Shown piece by piece: positions 23,728 to 31,746 of a DNA stretch of 64,000 nt; the first letter of the stretch is position 1, and every line of letters starts with the position of its first letter. The position numbers and the translations under genes are program-made. Where the stretch lies: positions 1 to 64,000 of the forward strand of contig DASVCL010000078.1 of assembly GCA_036381615.1 (NCBI GenBank). Reading direction: 5' to 3'. A model generated the notes under the pieces. The model had not been told where the DNA came from. It saw only the letters and a list, made by a program, of their open reading frames with translations, and did not search any database. This DNA comes from CALANV01 sp036381615. Its GTDB lineage: Bacteria; Pseudomonadota; Alphaproteobacteria; CACIAM-22H2.

Positions 23728-24591
23728 TCATCCGTCCTTCCGGGGCGGTGAGGGGCTGGTCGCCGTCGGCCCTTCATCCGCAGCGGACGCGGAGAGGCGC
23801 GTGCTCGCGAAATCGGTGCCGTGGGCGCGCGTGAGGAAGCCCGCCGTAAGCCCGCCATCGACCGGCAGCACGGCGCCATTGACATACCGCGCCGCATCAG
23901 ACAGCAGAAACAGGATCGCGTCCGCCACCTCGTCCGGCTGCGCGATACGGCCCAGCGGCGTACGATCTTCGATGACGCCTGCGACGAAGCTCTCCGGCAC
24001 GCCGCGGCGGATCATCTCCGTATCGACCGCGTTCGGCGCGACGGCGTTCACGCGCACGCCGCGGTGCCCCCATTCGATCGCCAGCGTCTTCGTCAGGCTG
24101 ATGACGCCCCATTTGGATGCCGCATAGTTGGCGCGGCCGGCCTGTCCCCCAAATCCCGTGATCGACGCGATCATGACGATGACGCCGTTCCGGCGCCGAA
24201 GCATGGGCGCCGCCGCCGCCTGCGCGGTGAGGAATGTCCCCTTGAGATTGACGTCGAGGACGAGATTCCAGGTCTCCTCGTCCATCGTGTCGGCCGGCGC
24301 CGCACGGGCGACGCCGGCGGCAGCCACGACCCCGTGGATGGGCCCGAGCTCCTGCTCGATCGTCTCGATCACCCGCCGGGTTGCCGCAGCGTCGCGAACG
24401 TCGAGCATATAAGCCCGTGCCGCCACATCGCCGGCACTGAGCATCCGGGCGACGGCATTTGCACCGTCCCGGTTCACATCGACGACGGCAATTCGCGCCC
24501 GTTCGCGCGCAAGCGCCGTCGCAACCGCCAATCCGATCCCTTGCGCGCCACCGGTAACGAGAATGACTTTACCGGCAAGGCCAAAATCCAT
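23728..24591 (-). CDS. Short-chain dehydrogenase/reductase
   Basis: NAD(P)-dependent SDR, 287 residues, cytoplasmic. Cofactor motif TGGAQGIG is at 13-20, the Asp after strand 2 (VVDVN) favours NAD, and Ser143, Tyr156 and Lys160 form the catalytic triad (YAASK). The NNAG-like motif reads AAAG. The protein carries an extra tail of roughly 30 residues beyond the normal SDR end (about 255), rich in Ser, Pro and Ala, that may be read-through of a short repeat. It is the last gene of the minus-strand SDR/Liv block, 3 bases after the next SDR gene. Substrate unknown. Confidence 0.87.
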   Translation of the reverse strand: MDFGLAGKVILVTGGAQGIGLAVATALARERARIAVVDVNRDGANAVARMLSAGDVAARAYMLDVRDAAATRRVIETIEQELGPIHGVVAAAGVARAAPADTMDEETWNLVLDVNLKGTFLTAQAAAAPMLRRRNGVIVMIASITGFGGQAGRANYAASKWGVISLTKTLAIEWGHRGVRVNAVAPNAVDTEMIRRGVPESFVAGVIEDRTPLGRIAQPDEVADAILFLLSDAARYVNGAVLPVDGGLTAGFLTRAHGTDFASTRLSASAADEGPTATSPSPPRKDG

Positions 24592-24594
24592 GTT

Positions 24595-25326
24595 CTATAT
24601 CCCCAAGCCGCCGCCGAGCGATTTTCCGCCGTCGACGAGAAGGACCTGCCCCGTGATGAAACCGGTCCGGGGAGAGGCGAAGAACGCGACGGCATTCGCC
24701 ACGTCATCCGGCGTGCCGGCCTTTCTCGTCGGCTGCAGGGCAAGCTGTTGGCGCAACCGGTCCGGGCTCAACGCCTGAAGCATGGGTGTGTCGATCAAGC
24801 CGGGCGCAATCGCGTTGACGAAGATCTCCCGCCCGGCGAGCTCCATGGCCATGGCGCGCGTCAGACCGACGACGGCGGCCTTGGAGGCGACATAATGGGC
24901 ATGTCCGCGCGCACCCAGGAAGGCACGCGAGGCGATATTGATGATGCGTCCGCCGGGCTGCATCCGCCGTGCCGCCTCCTGGGCGACGACGAACAGACCG
25001 ACGACGTTGACCTTGTGCGCGGCCTCGAAATCGGCCTCCGTCAAATCGAAGAACGGCCGGTCCGTGAAGACTCCCGCGTTGTTCACCACGACCTCGAGCG
25101 ACGGCAGACGCTCAAACAGCGCCGAGACGCTGCCGCGATCGCATATGTCGATTGCGGCGCCTTCGGCCTCGCCGCCGACATGGCGTATCGCGGCGACGGC
25201 ATCGTCCGCTGCCGCCGCATTGCGGTCGATCACGATCACGCGGAATCCGTCCTCAGCAAGGCGTTCTGCGATTGCCCGCCCGATACCTTGACCGGCTCCG
25301 GTCACCGCGGCGATGCGCCGTTCCAT
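24595..25326 (-). CDS. Short-chain dehydrogenase/reductase
   Basis: 243-residue SDR of the 3-oxoacyl reductase/glucose dehydrogenase-like group. TGAGQGIG is at 9-16, NNAG at 82-85, catalytic Ser133, Tyr145 and Lys149, and PGLIDTPM after strand 6. The VIDRN segment after strand 2 favours NAD. It starts 6 bases after LivF stops and is followed at 3 bases by another SDR, so both are expressed with the importer. Probably oxidises or reduces a hydroxyl of the imported compound or its CoA ester. Confidence 0.9.
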   Translation of the reverse strand: MERRIAAVTGAGQGIGRAIAERLAEDGFRVIVIDRNAAAADDAVAAIRHVGGEAEGAAIDICDRGSVSALFERLPSLEVVVNNAGVFTDRPFFDLTEADFEAAHKVNVVGLFVVAQEAARRMQPGGRIINIASRAFLGARGHAHYVASKAAVVGLTRAMAMELAGREIFVNAIAPGLIDTPMLQALSPDRLRQQLALQPTRKAGTPDDVANAVAFFASPRTGFITGQVLLVDGGKSLGGGLGI

Positions 25327-25332
25327 GGGGTA

Positions 25333-26037
25333 CTATCCTCCAAGATACGCTTGCCGCACGCGGTCATTCTGCGCGAGTTCGGCGGACGGTCCTTCGAAAG
25401 CGATCTCTCCGTTCTCGAGGATGTACGCATAGGACGAGACCGCGAGCGCCAGGCGCGCATTCTGCTCGACGACGAGTATCGTCAGCCCCTCCTGATTGAG
25501 CTGACGAATGATCCTGAAGATCTGCTCGACCAGCAGAGGCGAAAGACCAAGCGATGGCTCGTCGAGCAGGAGAAGCTTCGGTCGCGCCATGAGCGCGCGC
25601 GCGATCAGCAGCATCTGCTGCTCGCCGCCGGACAGGGTCCCCGCATCCTGGGCAAATCGCTGCCGCAGGACCGGAAAGTAGCCGCAAACGCGGTCGAGAT
25701 CGGCGGCAATGCCGCGTCGATCCCGGCGTACATGCGCGCCGATCTCGAGATTCTCGCGAACGGACATGCGCGCGAAGATTTCCCGGCCCTCCGGCACCTG
25801 CGCAATGCCGAGTCGGACGACTTCGTCCGACGAAAGACGGTCGATGCGACGCCCTTCGAAGAGAATCTCGCCTTCGGTGATATTGACGAGCCGGCTCACG
25901 CAGTTGAGCGTGGTCGTCTTTCCGGCGCCGTTGGCGCCGAGCAGCGCGATGATCGCACCGGCCGGCGCATTGAGGCTGACGTGCGACAGCGCCGCGACGC
26001 GGCCATAGGCTGCGGAGATACTGCGGACTTTCAGCAT
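25333..26037 (-). CDS. livF: LivF-type ATP-binding protein of branched-chain amino acid-type ABC importer (system 1)
   Basis: ATPase of a hydrophobic amino acid/organic acid importer, 234 residues. Walker A GANGAGKTT at 34-42, signature LSGGEQQM, Walker B LLLLDEPSLGLSP. The QVPEGREIFARMSVRENL loop is specific to LivF. It overlaps livG by 7 bases. Such systems near catabolic genes often import aromatic, alicyclic or dicarboxylic acids and not amino acids. Confidence 0.93.
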   Translation of the reverse strand: MLKVRSISAAYGRVAALSHVSLNAPAGAIIALLGANGAGKTTTLNCVSRLVNITEGEILFEGRRIDRLSSDEVVRLGIAQVPEGREIFARMSVRENLEIGAHVRRDRRGIAADLDRVCGYFPVLRQRFAQDAGTLSGGEQQMLLIARALMARPKLLLLDEPSLGLSPLLVEQIFRIIRQLNQEGLTILVVEQNARLALAVSSYAYILENGEIAFEGPSAELAQNDRVRQAYLGG

Positions 26038-26774
26038 GCGGCCTCGCGCCCCAGATAGGCCTCAATCACGGCGGGGTTGGTGCGGATGTCGGCGGGAAGC
26101 CCTTCCGCGATCTTCTGTCCGAAGCTCAGCACGGTTATGCGATCCGAGATCGACATGACGAGTTGCATGACGTGCTCGACCAGAAGGATCGTGATCCCTT
26201 CCCGTTTCGTCAGATCGACAAGCAATCTGTCGAGCGCCGCGATCTCCCGGTTGCGAAGCCCCGCCGCAGGTTCATCGAGGAGAAGGAGCTTGGGCCGCAA
26301 CGCCAGTGCGCGCGCTACTTCGAGCTGCTTCTGGCGGCCGAAGTCGAGGGAGCTGGCCGGTTCGTCCTTGAACTCGATAAGGCCCGTTTGCTCGAGAATG
26401 GCTTCGGCCTCTTCGCGAGCCTCTTTCGTGCGACGCGCCCGATGGCCGCGGCCACGGACGTCGAGGCCGACGAGCACGTTCTCCAGAACGCTGATCCCGC
26501 CGAACAGCTCGAGGTTCTGGAAGGTTCGTGCGATGCCGAGTTCTGCGATCCGATGAGGCGGCAGGCTGAGAAGATCGGTGCCGTCAAACCGGCACGTCCC
26601 CGCGACGGGGGAATAGAAACGGGAAATGCAGTTGAAGACGGTCGACTTGCCGGCACCGTTGGGTCCGATCAGCGCATGAATGCTGCCGCGCGCCACCGTC
26701 ATGGAGAAGTTTGACACGGCCGTCAGTCCGCCGAAGCGGACCGTAAGACCGTCGATGGTCAGGATCGGGTCCAT
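26031..26774 (-). CDS. livG: LivG-type ATP-binding protein (system 1)
   Basis: Second ATPase of the importer, 247 residues. Walker A GPNGAGKST at 37-45, the LivG hallmark IARTFQNLELFGGISVLENV, Walker B LLLLDEPAAGL and the closing LVEHVMQLVMSISDRI. It follows livM by 3 bases and overlaps livF by 7 bases. Confidence 0.93.
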   Translation of the reverse strand: MDPILTIDGLTVRFGGLTAVSNFSMTVARGSIHALIGPNGAGKSTVFNCISRFYSPVAGTCRFDGTDLLSLPPHRIAELGIARTFQNLELFGGISVLENVLVGLDVRGRGHRARRTKEAREEAEAILEQTGLIEFKDEPASSLDFGRQKQLEVARALALRPKLLLLDEPAAGLRNREIAALDRLLVDLTKREGITILLVEHVMQLVMSISDRITVLSFGQKIAEGLPADIRTNPAVIEAYLGREAAC

Positions 26775-26777
26775 GGA

Positions 26778-27710
26778 TCAGCCTGCACGTCGTGCGAGGT
26801 TGCCTACGGCGCCGGCAAGCCCCTTGGGGAGATACATCATGAAAAGAATCAGAATCACGCCGTAGATGATCTCCTGGTACGACGGCGCCTGACGCAGGAG
26901 TTCCTGCACCGCGCCGAGAACGAGCGCGCCGACGATGGCGCCCGAAATCGATCCCAGCCCGCCGACGACGATCATGGTCACGACCAGGATGGTCTCCGTG
27001 AAACCGAGGCTGTCGGGATGGATGAACGACGAGAATGTCGCGAACATTCCCCCTGCCGCGCCGGCATAGGCGGCGGACAGCGCAAAAGCGATCACCTTGG
27101 CCCGTCGTACGTCGACCCCCATCGCGAGCGCCGCCGGCTCCGACTCCCGGACGGCGCGGAAGGCACGGCCGAGCCGCGACCCCCGTAGCCAGACGGTCGC
27201 CGCGATGATGATGATCGTCGCCGTCAGGATGAAGGGATAGGCGTCGTGGTCCGTGGCGATCCGGGCGCCGAAGAGTTCCGCGGGCTTGATGCGCATGCCG
27301 TTCGGGCCGTTCGTTACCGCGTCCCAGCTACGGTAAACCCACTGCATGGCCTCGCCGAACGCGAACGTCGAAAGCGCCAGATAAATGTCGCGCATGCGGA
27401 ACGACACGTAGCCGAGCAGCAGGCCGATGCTGCCCGCCAGCAGCACGCCGGCTGCCGCCGCGACGAGGAACGGTACGTCGAAGCGACCCGTGAGGATCGC
27501 GGTCGTATAGATGCCGATGCCGTAGAAGGCGACATGTGCCAGCCCGAACTGCCCGGTCTCGCCGATCAGGATGTTCAGCCCGAGCGCGAGCACGATGTAG
27601 ACGAGCATGAGATTGGCCAGGTAGACGATGTACCCGGACCCGAGGAGCGGCAGGAGCACGAGCAGCCCGCCCGCAAGCACCGCCACGACTATATAAGAAG
27701 CGCGGGTCAT
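26778..27710 (-). CDS. livM: LivM-type permease (system 1)
   Basis: Inner-membrane permease, 310 residues, about eight to ten helices, with the family's LNILIGETGQFGLAHVAFYGIG near the start and VVGGLGSISGAIVGA toward the end. The ATG at 27710 shares one base with the livH stop (TGATG), so the two permeases are translationally coupled. The much longer open frame upstream is only livH in another frame. Confidence 0.92.
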   Translation of the reverse strand: MTRASYIVVAVLAGGLLVLLPLLGSGYIVYLANLMLVYIVLALGLNILIGETGQFGLAHVAFYGIGIYTTAILTGRFDVPFLVAAAAGVLLAGSIGLLLGYVSFRMRDIYLALSTFAFGEAMQWVYRSWDAVTNGPNGMRIKPAELFGARIATDHDAYPFILTATIIIIAATVWLRGSRLGRAFRAVRESEPAALAMGVDVRRAKVIAFALSAAYAGAAGGMFATFSSFIHPDSLGFTETILVVTMIVVGGLGSISGAIVGALVLGAVQELLRQAPSYQEIIYGVILILFMMYLPKGLAGAVGNLARRAG

Positions 27711-28618
27711 CACACTTTCTTGATGACGGTCGGGCCGCCGAACAGCCCCTGCGGACGAACGGCAAGCACCAGCATGATCACGATGAACGGAGCCACCACG
27801 ATGGCCCGCGTCGACACGAACAGGCCCACGAGATTTTCGACGATGCCGATGATGAGGCCGCCGACCACGGCACCCGGCAGGCTGGTAAAGCCCCCCACGA
27901 TCGCCGCGGCGAACCCGAGGATCACCACGATTCCCATGTCGGCCGTCATCAGGATCTTCGGCGCGATAAGGATGGCTGCGAGGGCCGAGAGCAGCCCCGA
28001 AAGCCCCCAGATCAGCATGCGGGTCCTGTGCAGGTCGATGCCGACGAGGGCCGCCGCACGCGGATTCATGCCGACGGCGCGCATCGCGCGGCCGGTTCGG
28101 GTGTAATTGAAGAACACGAAGAAGATCACCATCGCCAGCAGGGCAAGCGCGAAGACGGCCACGTCCTGCATAGTCAGGACCGCATCGCCGATCTGGATCG
28201 TGTCGGCGCCGAACACCGCGGGAAACGAGCGGGGGACGTCGCCGAACCCGGTGTTGCGGACGATGCCCTTGAGCACGAATGAAAGCCCAAGTGTCGCGAT
28301 GACGACGTTCACGGCCACGGCGGGAGAGACCCCGATGCGGCGCAGCACGACCCGGTAGAACAAGGCCGACAGGATGAACGTGACCCCCAGTGTCACAGGG
28401 ACGGCGATGACGTAGGCAATCTGCGAAAAGATCACGAGGTAGAGCGCGATGTAGGCGCCGGCCATGAAGATCTCGCCTGCGGCGAAGTTCGGCGCGTCCG
28501 TCGTCTTGAAGATGATGACGATCGCGATCGCGAGCAGGGCGTAGATGCTGCCGGTGACAAGGCCCGAGGCGATTCCCTGCTGAAGGAACAGCCAGTAGAC
28601 CTGCCAATCGCCCATCAT
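27710..28618 (-). CDS. livH: LivH-type permease (system 1)
   Basis: Inner-membrane permease, 302 residues, with the LivH-type IASGLVTGSIYALLAIAIVIIF opening (in part), the NFAAGEIFMAGAY segment, and late GFAAAIVGGFTSLPGAVVGG. It begins 25 bases after the binding-protein gene. It forms the transmembrane pore with LivM. Confidence 0.92.
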   Translation of the reverse strand: MMGDWQVYWLFLQQGIASGLVTGSIYALLAIAIVIIFKTTDAPNFAAGEIFMAGAYIALYLVIFSQIAYVIAVPVTLGVTFILSALFYRVVLRRIGVSPAVAVNVVIATLGLSFVLKGIVRNTGFGDVPRSFPAVFGADTIQIGDAVLTMQDVAVFALALLAMVIFFVFFNYTRTGRAMRAVGMNPRAAALVGIDLHRTRMLIWGLSGLLSALAAILIAPKILMTADMGIVVILGFAAAIVGGFTSLPGAVVGGLIIGIVENLVGLFVSTRAIVVAPFIVIMLVLAVRPQGLFGGPTVIKKV

Positions 28619-28643
28619 CGCGCTCCCCTCACACGCCCGAGGA

Positions 28644-29882
28644 TTACGGCTTATAGGTCCAGCGGCTGGTATAGACGCCGGGCTGCAGGACCTGTTTTTC
28701 GCCGTCGAACTTGAGGAAGATCGACGACTCCTGCCCCGCCCGATCGTTCTCGCCGAACGAGATCAACCCCGCCATCACGCCCGACTCGAAGGTCAGGGTG
28801 CGAAGAATGCGCGCCACGGACTCGCGGGTCGGATTGGGGCCGGCCAGCATGAGCGCATGCGTCACCGTCTGCGCAGCCGCGACGCCATAGGGCATGTAAG
28901 GCGTCGGATGGTCCGGCTTCGCCGCAAGATCCGGGTACCGCTTCTTGTACATGTCGATGATCCACCGCTGCTTCGGCCCGTCCGGCGAGTCGTTGATCAC
29001 GTCTTGGACGTAGAAGTTCGCGAACGCGTCTTTCGTGCCGACGTTCTCCACGAGCTGTTTCAGGTTCGCCGTTCCGGTGACCGTCAGCACGATTGGCCCC
29101 TTGAAGCCGAGCTCATGCGCCCGCTTGAGAATGAGGGCTGCCGGACGCGCATAGGTGGTCAGGACCAGGACGTCGGGGTTGGCCGCGCGAATCTTGAGCA
29201 TCGGCGCCGTCACGTCGGTGATGTTCGGGTTTATCGACTCGACGCTGAGGGAAACGCCGTGCTCCTTGGCCATGTACTGCGCGGTCTCGAGATTCCACGC
29301 GCCGTAGGCATCGTCGTGATTGATGTAGCCGATCTTCTTGGCCTTGAAGTGCTTCACGACGAAATCGACGGCGATGCCGCCGACGGCACGCTGCGAAATG
29401 GAGATCCCGCCGAAGATGTAATCCGTCGGCGGATAGAGTGCGCCGTCGCCCGAGGCGTTCAGCATCACGTACGGAATCTTGCTACGGAGCACGTATTCCT
29501 GTGCGGCGACGGCGGCTGCCGAGCACGAACCGCCGTTGAGCATGAACACCTGATCCTGCTCGACGAGCTTCTTCACGGCCGCGACCAGGTCGTTTGCGGC
29601 GCACCGGTCGTCCTCGATGACGAGCTCGATCTTCCGCCCCCAGATTCCGCCCATCTCGTTGATCATCTCGTACCACATCCGGGCGGCATTCAGCGGATCT
29701 TCGCCGTACGCGCGCGCCGGCCCCGAAAGCGGCGCGAAGAGACCGATCTTGATCTTGTCGTCGGTAATGCCGGGATCCTGGTAGGTCCCCTGCCCGGCCT
29801 TGATGGGAAAGGCCGCCGCTGCGGTGGACAGTGCGAGTCCGGCGATCAATCCCGGCAGCCCGAAAGCTTTCATGCGTAGCAT
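28644..29882 (-). CDS. Branched-chain amino acid-type periplasmic binding protein (system 1)
   Basis: Periplasmic receptor of the LivK/Peripla_BP_6 class, 412 residues. From the ATG at 29882 (GGAGGA box 5 bases upstream) it has a short signal peptide ending AAAAFPIKA; the mature protein starts with GITDDKIKIGLFAPLSGPARAYG (in part). It carries a Cys pair, as found in receptors for larger or aromatic acids. It is the first transport gene of the block and follows the upstream SDR by 59 bases. Ligand not predictable; from the neighbouring steroid-type flavoprotein a cyclic or hydrophobic acid is possible. Confidence 0.88.
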   Translation of the reverse strand: MLRMKAFGLPGLIAGLALSTAAAAFPIKAGQGTYQDPGITDDKIKIGLFAPLSGPARAYGEDPLNAARMWYEMINEMGGIWGRKIELVIEDDRCAANDLVAAVKKLVEQDQVFMLNGGSCSAAAVAAQEYVLRSKIPYVMLNASGDGALYPPTDYIFGGISISQRAVGGIAVDFVVKHFKAKKIGYINHDDAYGAWNLETAQYMAKEHGVSLSVESINPNITDVTAPMLKIRAANPDVLVLTTYARPAALILKRAHELGFKGPIVLTVTGTANLKQLVENVGTKDAFANFYVQDVINDSPDGPKQRWIIDMYKKRYPDLAAKPDHPTPYMPYGVAAAQTVTHALMLAGPNPTRESVARILRTLTFESGVMAGLISFGENDRAGQESSIFLKFDGEKQVLQPGVYTSRWTYKP

Positions 29883-29941
29883 ACAATTCCTCCTCTGGTC
29901 GTCCGGTGTGTTGCCCCTCGGTCGTAGTTGCGGCGCCCTTC

Positions 29942-30694
29942 TCATTGCATGCGGTAGCCGCCATTCACGTCGATCGTGGCGCCCGTCACGTAGCTGGCAT
30001 CGCGGCTGACGAGGTAGGAGACGGCGGCCGCGACATCCTCGGGTTTACCGATCCGCCCCAACGGAATCGCAGCGGCTGCCGTCTCGTCGTCGCTCGGATC
30101 CAGGGACTGGCGCAGCATCGGCGCGTCGATCAGTCCCGGCGCGACTGCATTCACGGTGATGCCGAGCGGCGCCGCCTCGCGCGCAACCGCCTTGGTCAGT
30201 CCGAGGACCCCCGCCTTGGTCGCGATATACGCGCTGCTCGAGCGATAGCCGCCGAGCTGCGCCGCGACGGACCCGAACGTGACGATGCGGCCATCGCGCA
30301 CCGGTGCGGCAATCCGCCGACGGAGATACTCGCGTATGGTCAGAAACGTCCCGCGGAGATTCACGGCCTGCGTTCGATCCCAGTCCGCAAGCGTGGTCTC
30401 CCAGATCTTGGGGCGCGTACCGTCCGGCAGGATGAGAACACCCGCACAGCAAACGAGCACGGCGATCAGGTCACCGTCGCGCTCGATGTTCTCGAAGAGC
30501 TGTGCGACCGACTGCTCGTCGCTGACGTCGACCGCGTACCCGGCATGCCCCGCGCCAGGAAGCCTCGCGGCAATCTCGCTTGCAGCGCTCGCATCGATGT
30601 CGGCCACCGCCACCGAGAAGCCATCCCGCGCCAGCCGGTCGCAGACCGCGGCGCCGATGCCACGCCCCCCTCCGGTCACGAGTGCCCGTGTCAT
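29942..30694 (-). CDS. Short-chain dehydrogenase/reductase, first gene of the Liv block
   Basis: 250-residue SDR starting at the ATG at 30694; an upstream GTG at 30742 would add a tail with no family match. Cofactor motif TGGGRGIG at 7-14, VADID after strand 2 (NAD preference), Ser142, Tyr156 and Lys160 (YIATK). The structural NNAG motif reads CCAG (82-85), an uncommon change at the Asn that normally helps position the active site. It is read divergently from the GntR/FCD regulator across a 332-base AT-rich region with two operator-like sites. Confidence 0.88.
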   Translation of the reverse strand: MTRALVTGGGRGIGAAVCDRLARDGFSVAVADIDASAASEIAARLPGAGHAGYAVDVSDEQSVAQLFENIERDGDLIAVLVCCAGVLILPDGTRPKIWETTLADWDRTQAVNLRGTFLTIREYLRRRIAAPVRDGRIVTFGSVAAQLGGYRSSSAYIATKAGVLGLTKAVAREAAPLGITVNAVAPGLIDAPMLRQSLDPSDDETAAAAIPLGRIGKPEDVAAAVSYLVSRDASYVTGATIDVNGGYRMQ

Positions 30695-30791
30695 CGCGAC
30701 CTGCCGTCCGAACGGCACCGCGCCAGAGAGTTGGGCCGACACGTCATGGCGTTCCGCTCCAAGGCTCGCGCTTACATTTCGTTGTCACAGT

Positions 30792-30800
30792 TTGTATACA
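30792..30800. promoter_or_regulatory. TTGTATACA site, proximal to the SDR gene
   Basis: The 9-base sequence TTGTATACA matches the palindromic TTGTATACAA-type sites bound by many GntR/FCD regulators. It lies about 100 bases upstream of the minus-strand SDR start, in a stretch much richer in A and T than its surroundings. A second copy is at 30928. The paired arrangement suggests control of both divergent units by the FCD regulator encoded at 31027. Confidence 0.6.
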
Positions 30801-30927
30801 CTGTGTCTATGTCGGTCAAGCATGATAGCCAAAATCGAACTTTTCCTTGTTATCCTACCTGTCGTTGAGTAATTAAATTACAACTTTGGCGTGGACGGTT
30901 GGAATCGTGGATGGGCACCTGCTATCC

Positions 30928-30936
30928 TTGTATACA
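30928..30936. promoter_or_regulatory. TTGTATACA site, proximal to the GntR/FCD regulator gene
   Basis: Second exact copy of TTGTATACA, 136 bases from the first and about 90 bases upstream of the regulator start. The 332-base intergenic stretch between 30695 and 31026 contains no plausible gene; apart from these two sites I see only AT-rich sequence suited to divergent promoters. Confidence 0.6.
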
Positions 30937-31026
30937 TTCTGCTTGTCCACCAGCGCCGTCAGCCGGATTGCGCCCGGCGCGGGGCGGCAACCGACTGCGT
31001 CCCGCCGGTAAACCGACGTTGAGAAC

Positions 31027-31746
31027 ATGACAGCAAAGACGCGCTCCCAATCCGTGACGGACCGCTTGCGCGAGCTCGTGCTGGAAGGTGCGTTCGGGCC
31101 GGGCGAGCACCTGCTCGAGATCCCTCTTGCCGAGCGAATGGGCGTCTCGCGGACGCCGATCCGCTCGGCGCTGGCCGCGCTCGCGCAGGAAGGCCTGCTC
31201 GTCTACGAAGCCAAGCGCGGTTATGGCGTGAGGACGTTCGGCATCGCCGACATCCTGGCCGCCTACGAGGCCCGCGCCGTTCTCGAAGGACTCGGATGCC
31301 GGCTCGCGGCGGAACGCGGGCTCGACACCGCCGGCCGCGTTCGACTCGAACAATGCCTGGCGACGGGCGATCGCCTGCTCAAGTGCGGCGAACTCACGCC
31401 CGAGAACCTCGCGCCTTATCGGCAGATGAACATAACGTTTCACGAGACGATCCTCGCCGCGTCGGGGAACACGCTGCTGCCCGATCTGGTCCGGCAGACC
31501 CACAACATCCCGCTTGCGTCGAACCGGATCATGGTCTGGGAAGACTACCGGATCATCTTTCGCTCGCACGACGACCACCACCGGATCTTCGACGCCATCA
31601 TCAATCGGCAGCCGCAGCGTGCCGATGCGCTGATGCAGGAACACGTGTACTACGCGGGCCAGGTTCTGAAGGCCCACCTGGAAAAGAAAGAACACGCACA
31701 GCCGAAGAAGGAGCCCGAACGTGCAGGCGACACCGCAGTGGGATGA
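31027..31746 (+). CDS. GntR-family regulator with FCD ligand domain
   Basis: 239-residue regulator. The N-terminal winged helix contains VTDRLRELVLEGAFGPGEHL, LAERMGVSRTPIRSALAAL and EAKRGYGVRTF; the C-terminal helical FCD domain has YEARAVLEGLGCRLAAERG and the metal-binding HETILAASGN and DDHHRIFDAI patterns with conserved His residues. It overlaps the flavoprotein gene by 26 bases and is divergent from the SDR/Liv block, so it probably controls both in response to a small carboxylic acid. Confidence 0.9.
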   Translation: MTAKTRSQSVTDRLRELVLEGAFGPGEHLLEIPLAERMGVSRTPIRSALAALAQEGLLVYEAKRGYGVRTFGIADILAAYEARAVLEGLGCRLAAERGLDTAGRVRLEQCLATGDRLLKCGELTPENLAPYRQMNITFHETILAASGNTLLPDLVRQTHNIPLASNRIMVWEDYRIIFRSHDDHHRIFDAIINRQPQRADALMQEHVYYAGQVLKAHLEKKEHAQPKKEPERAGDTAVG

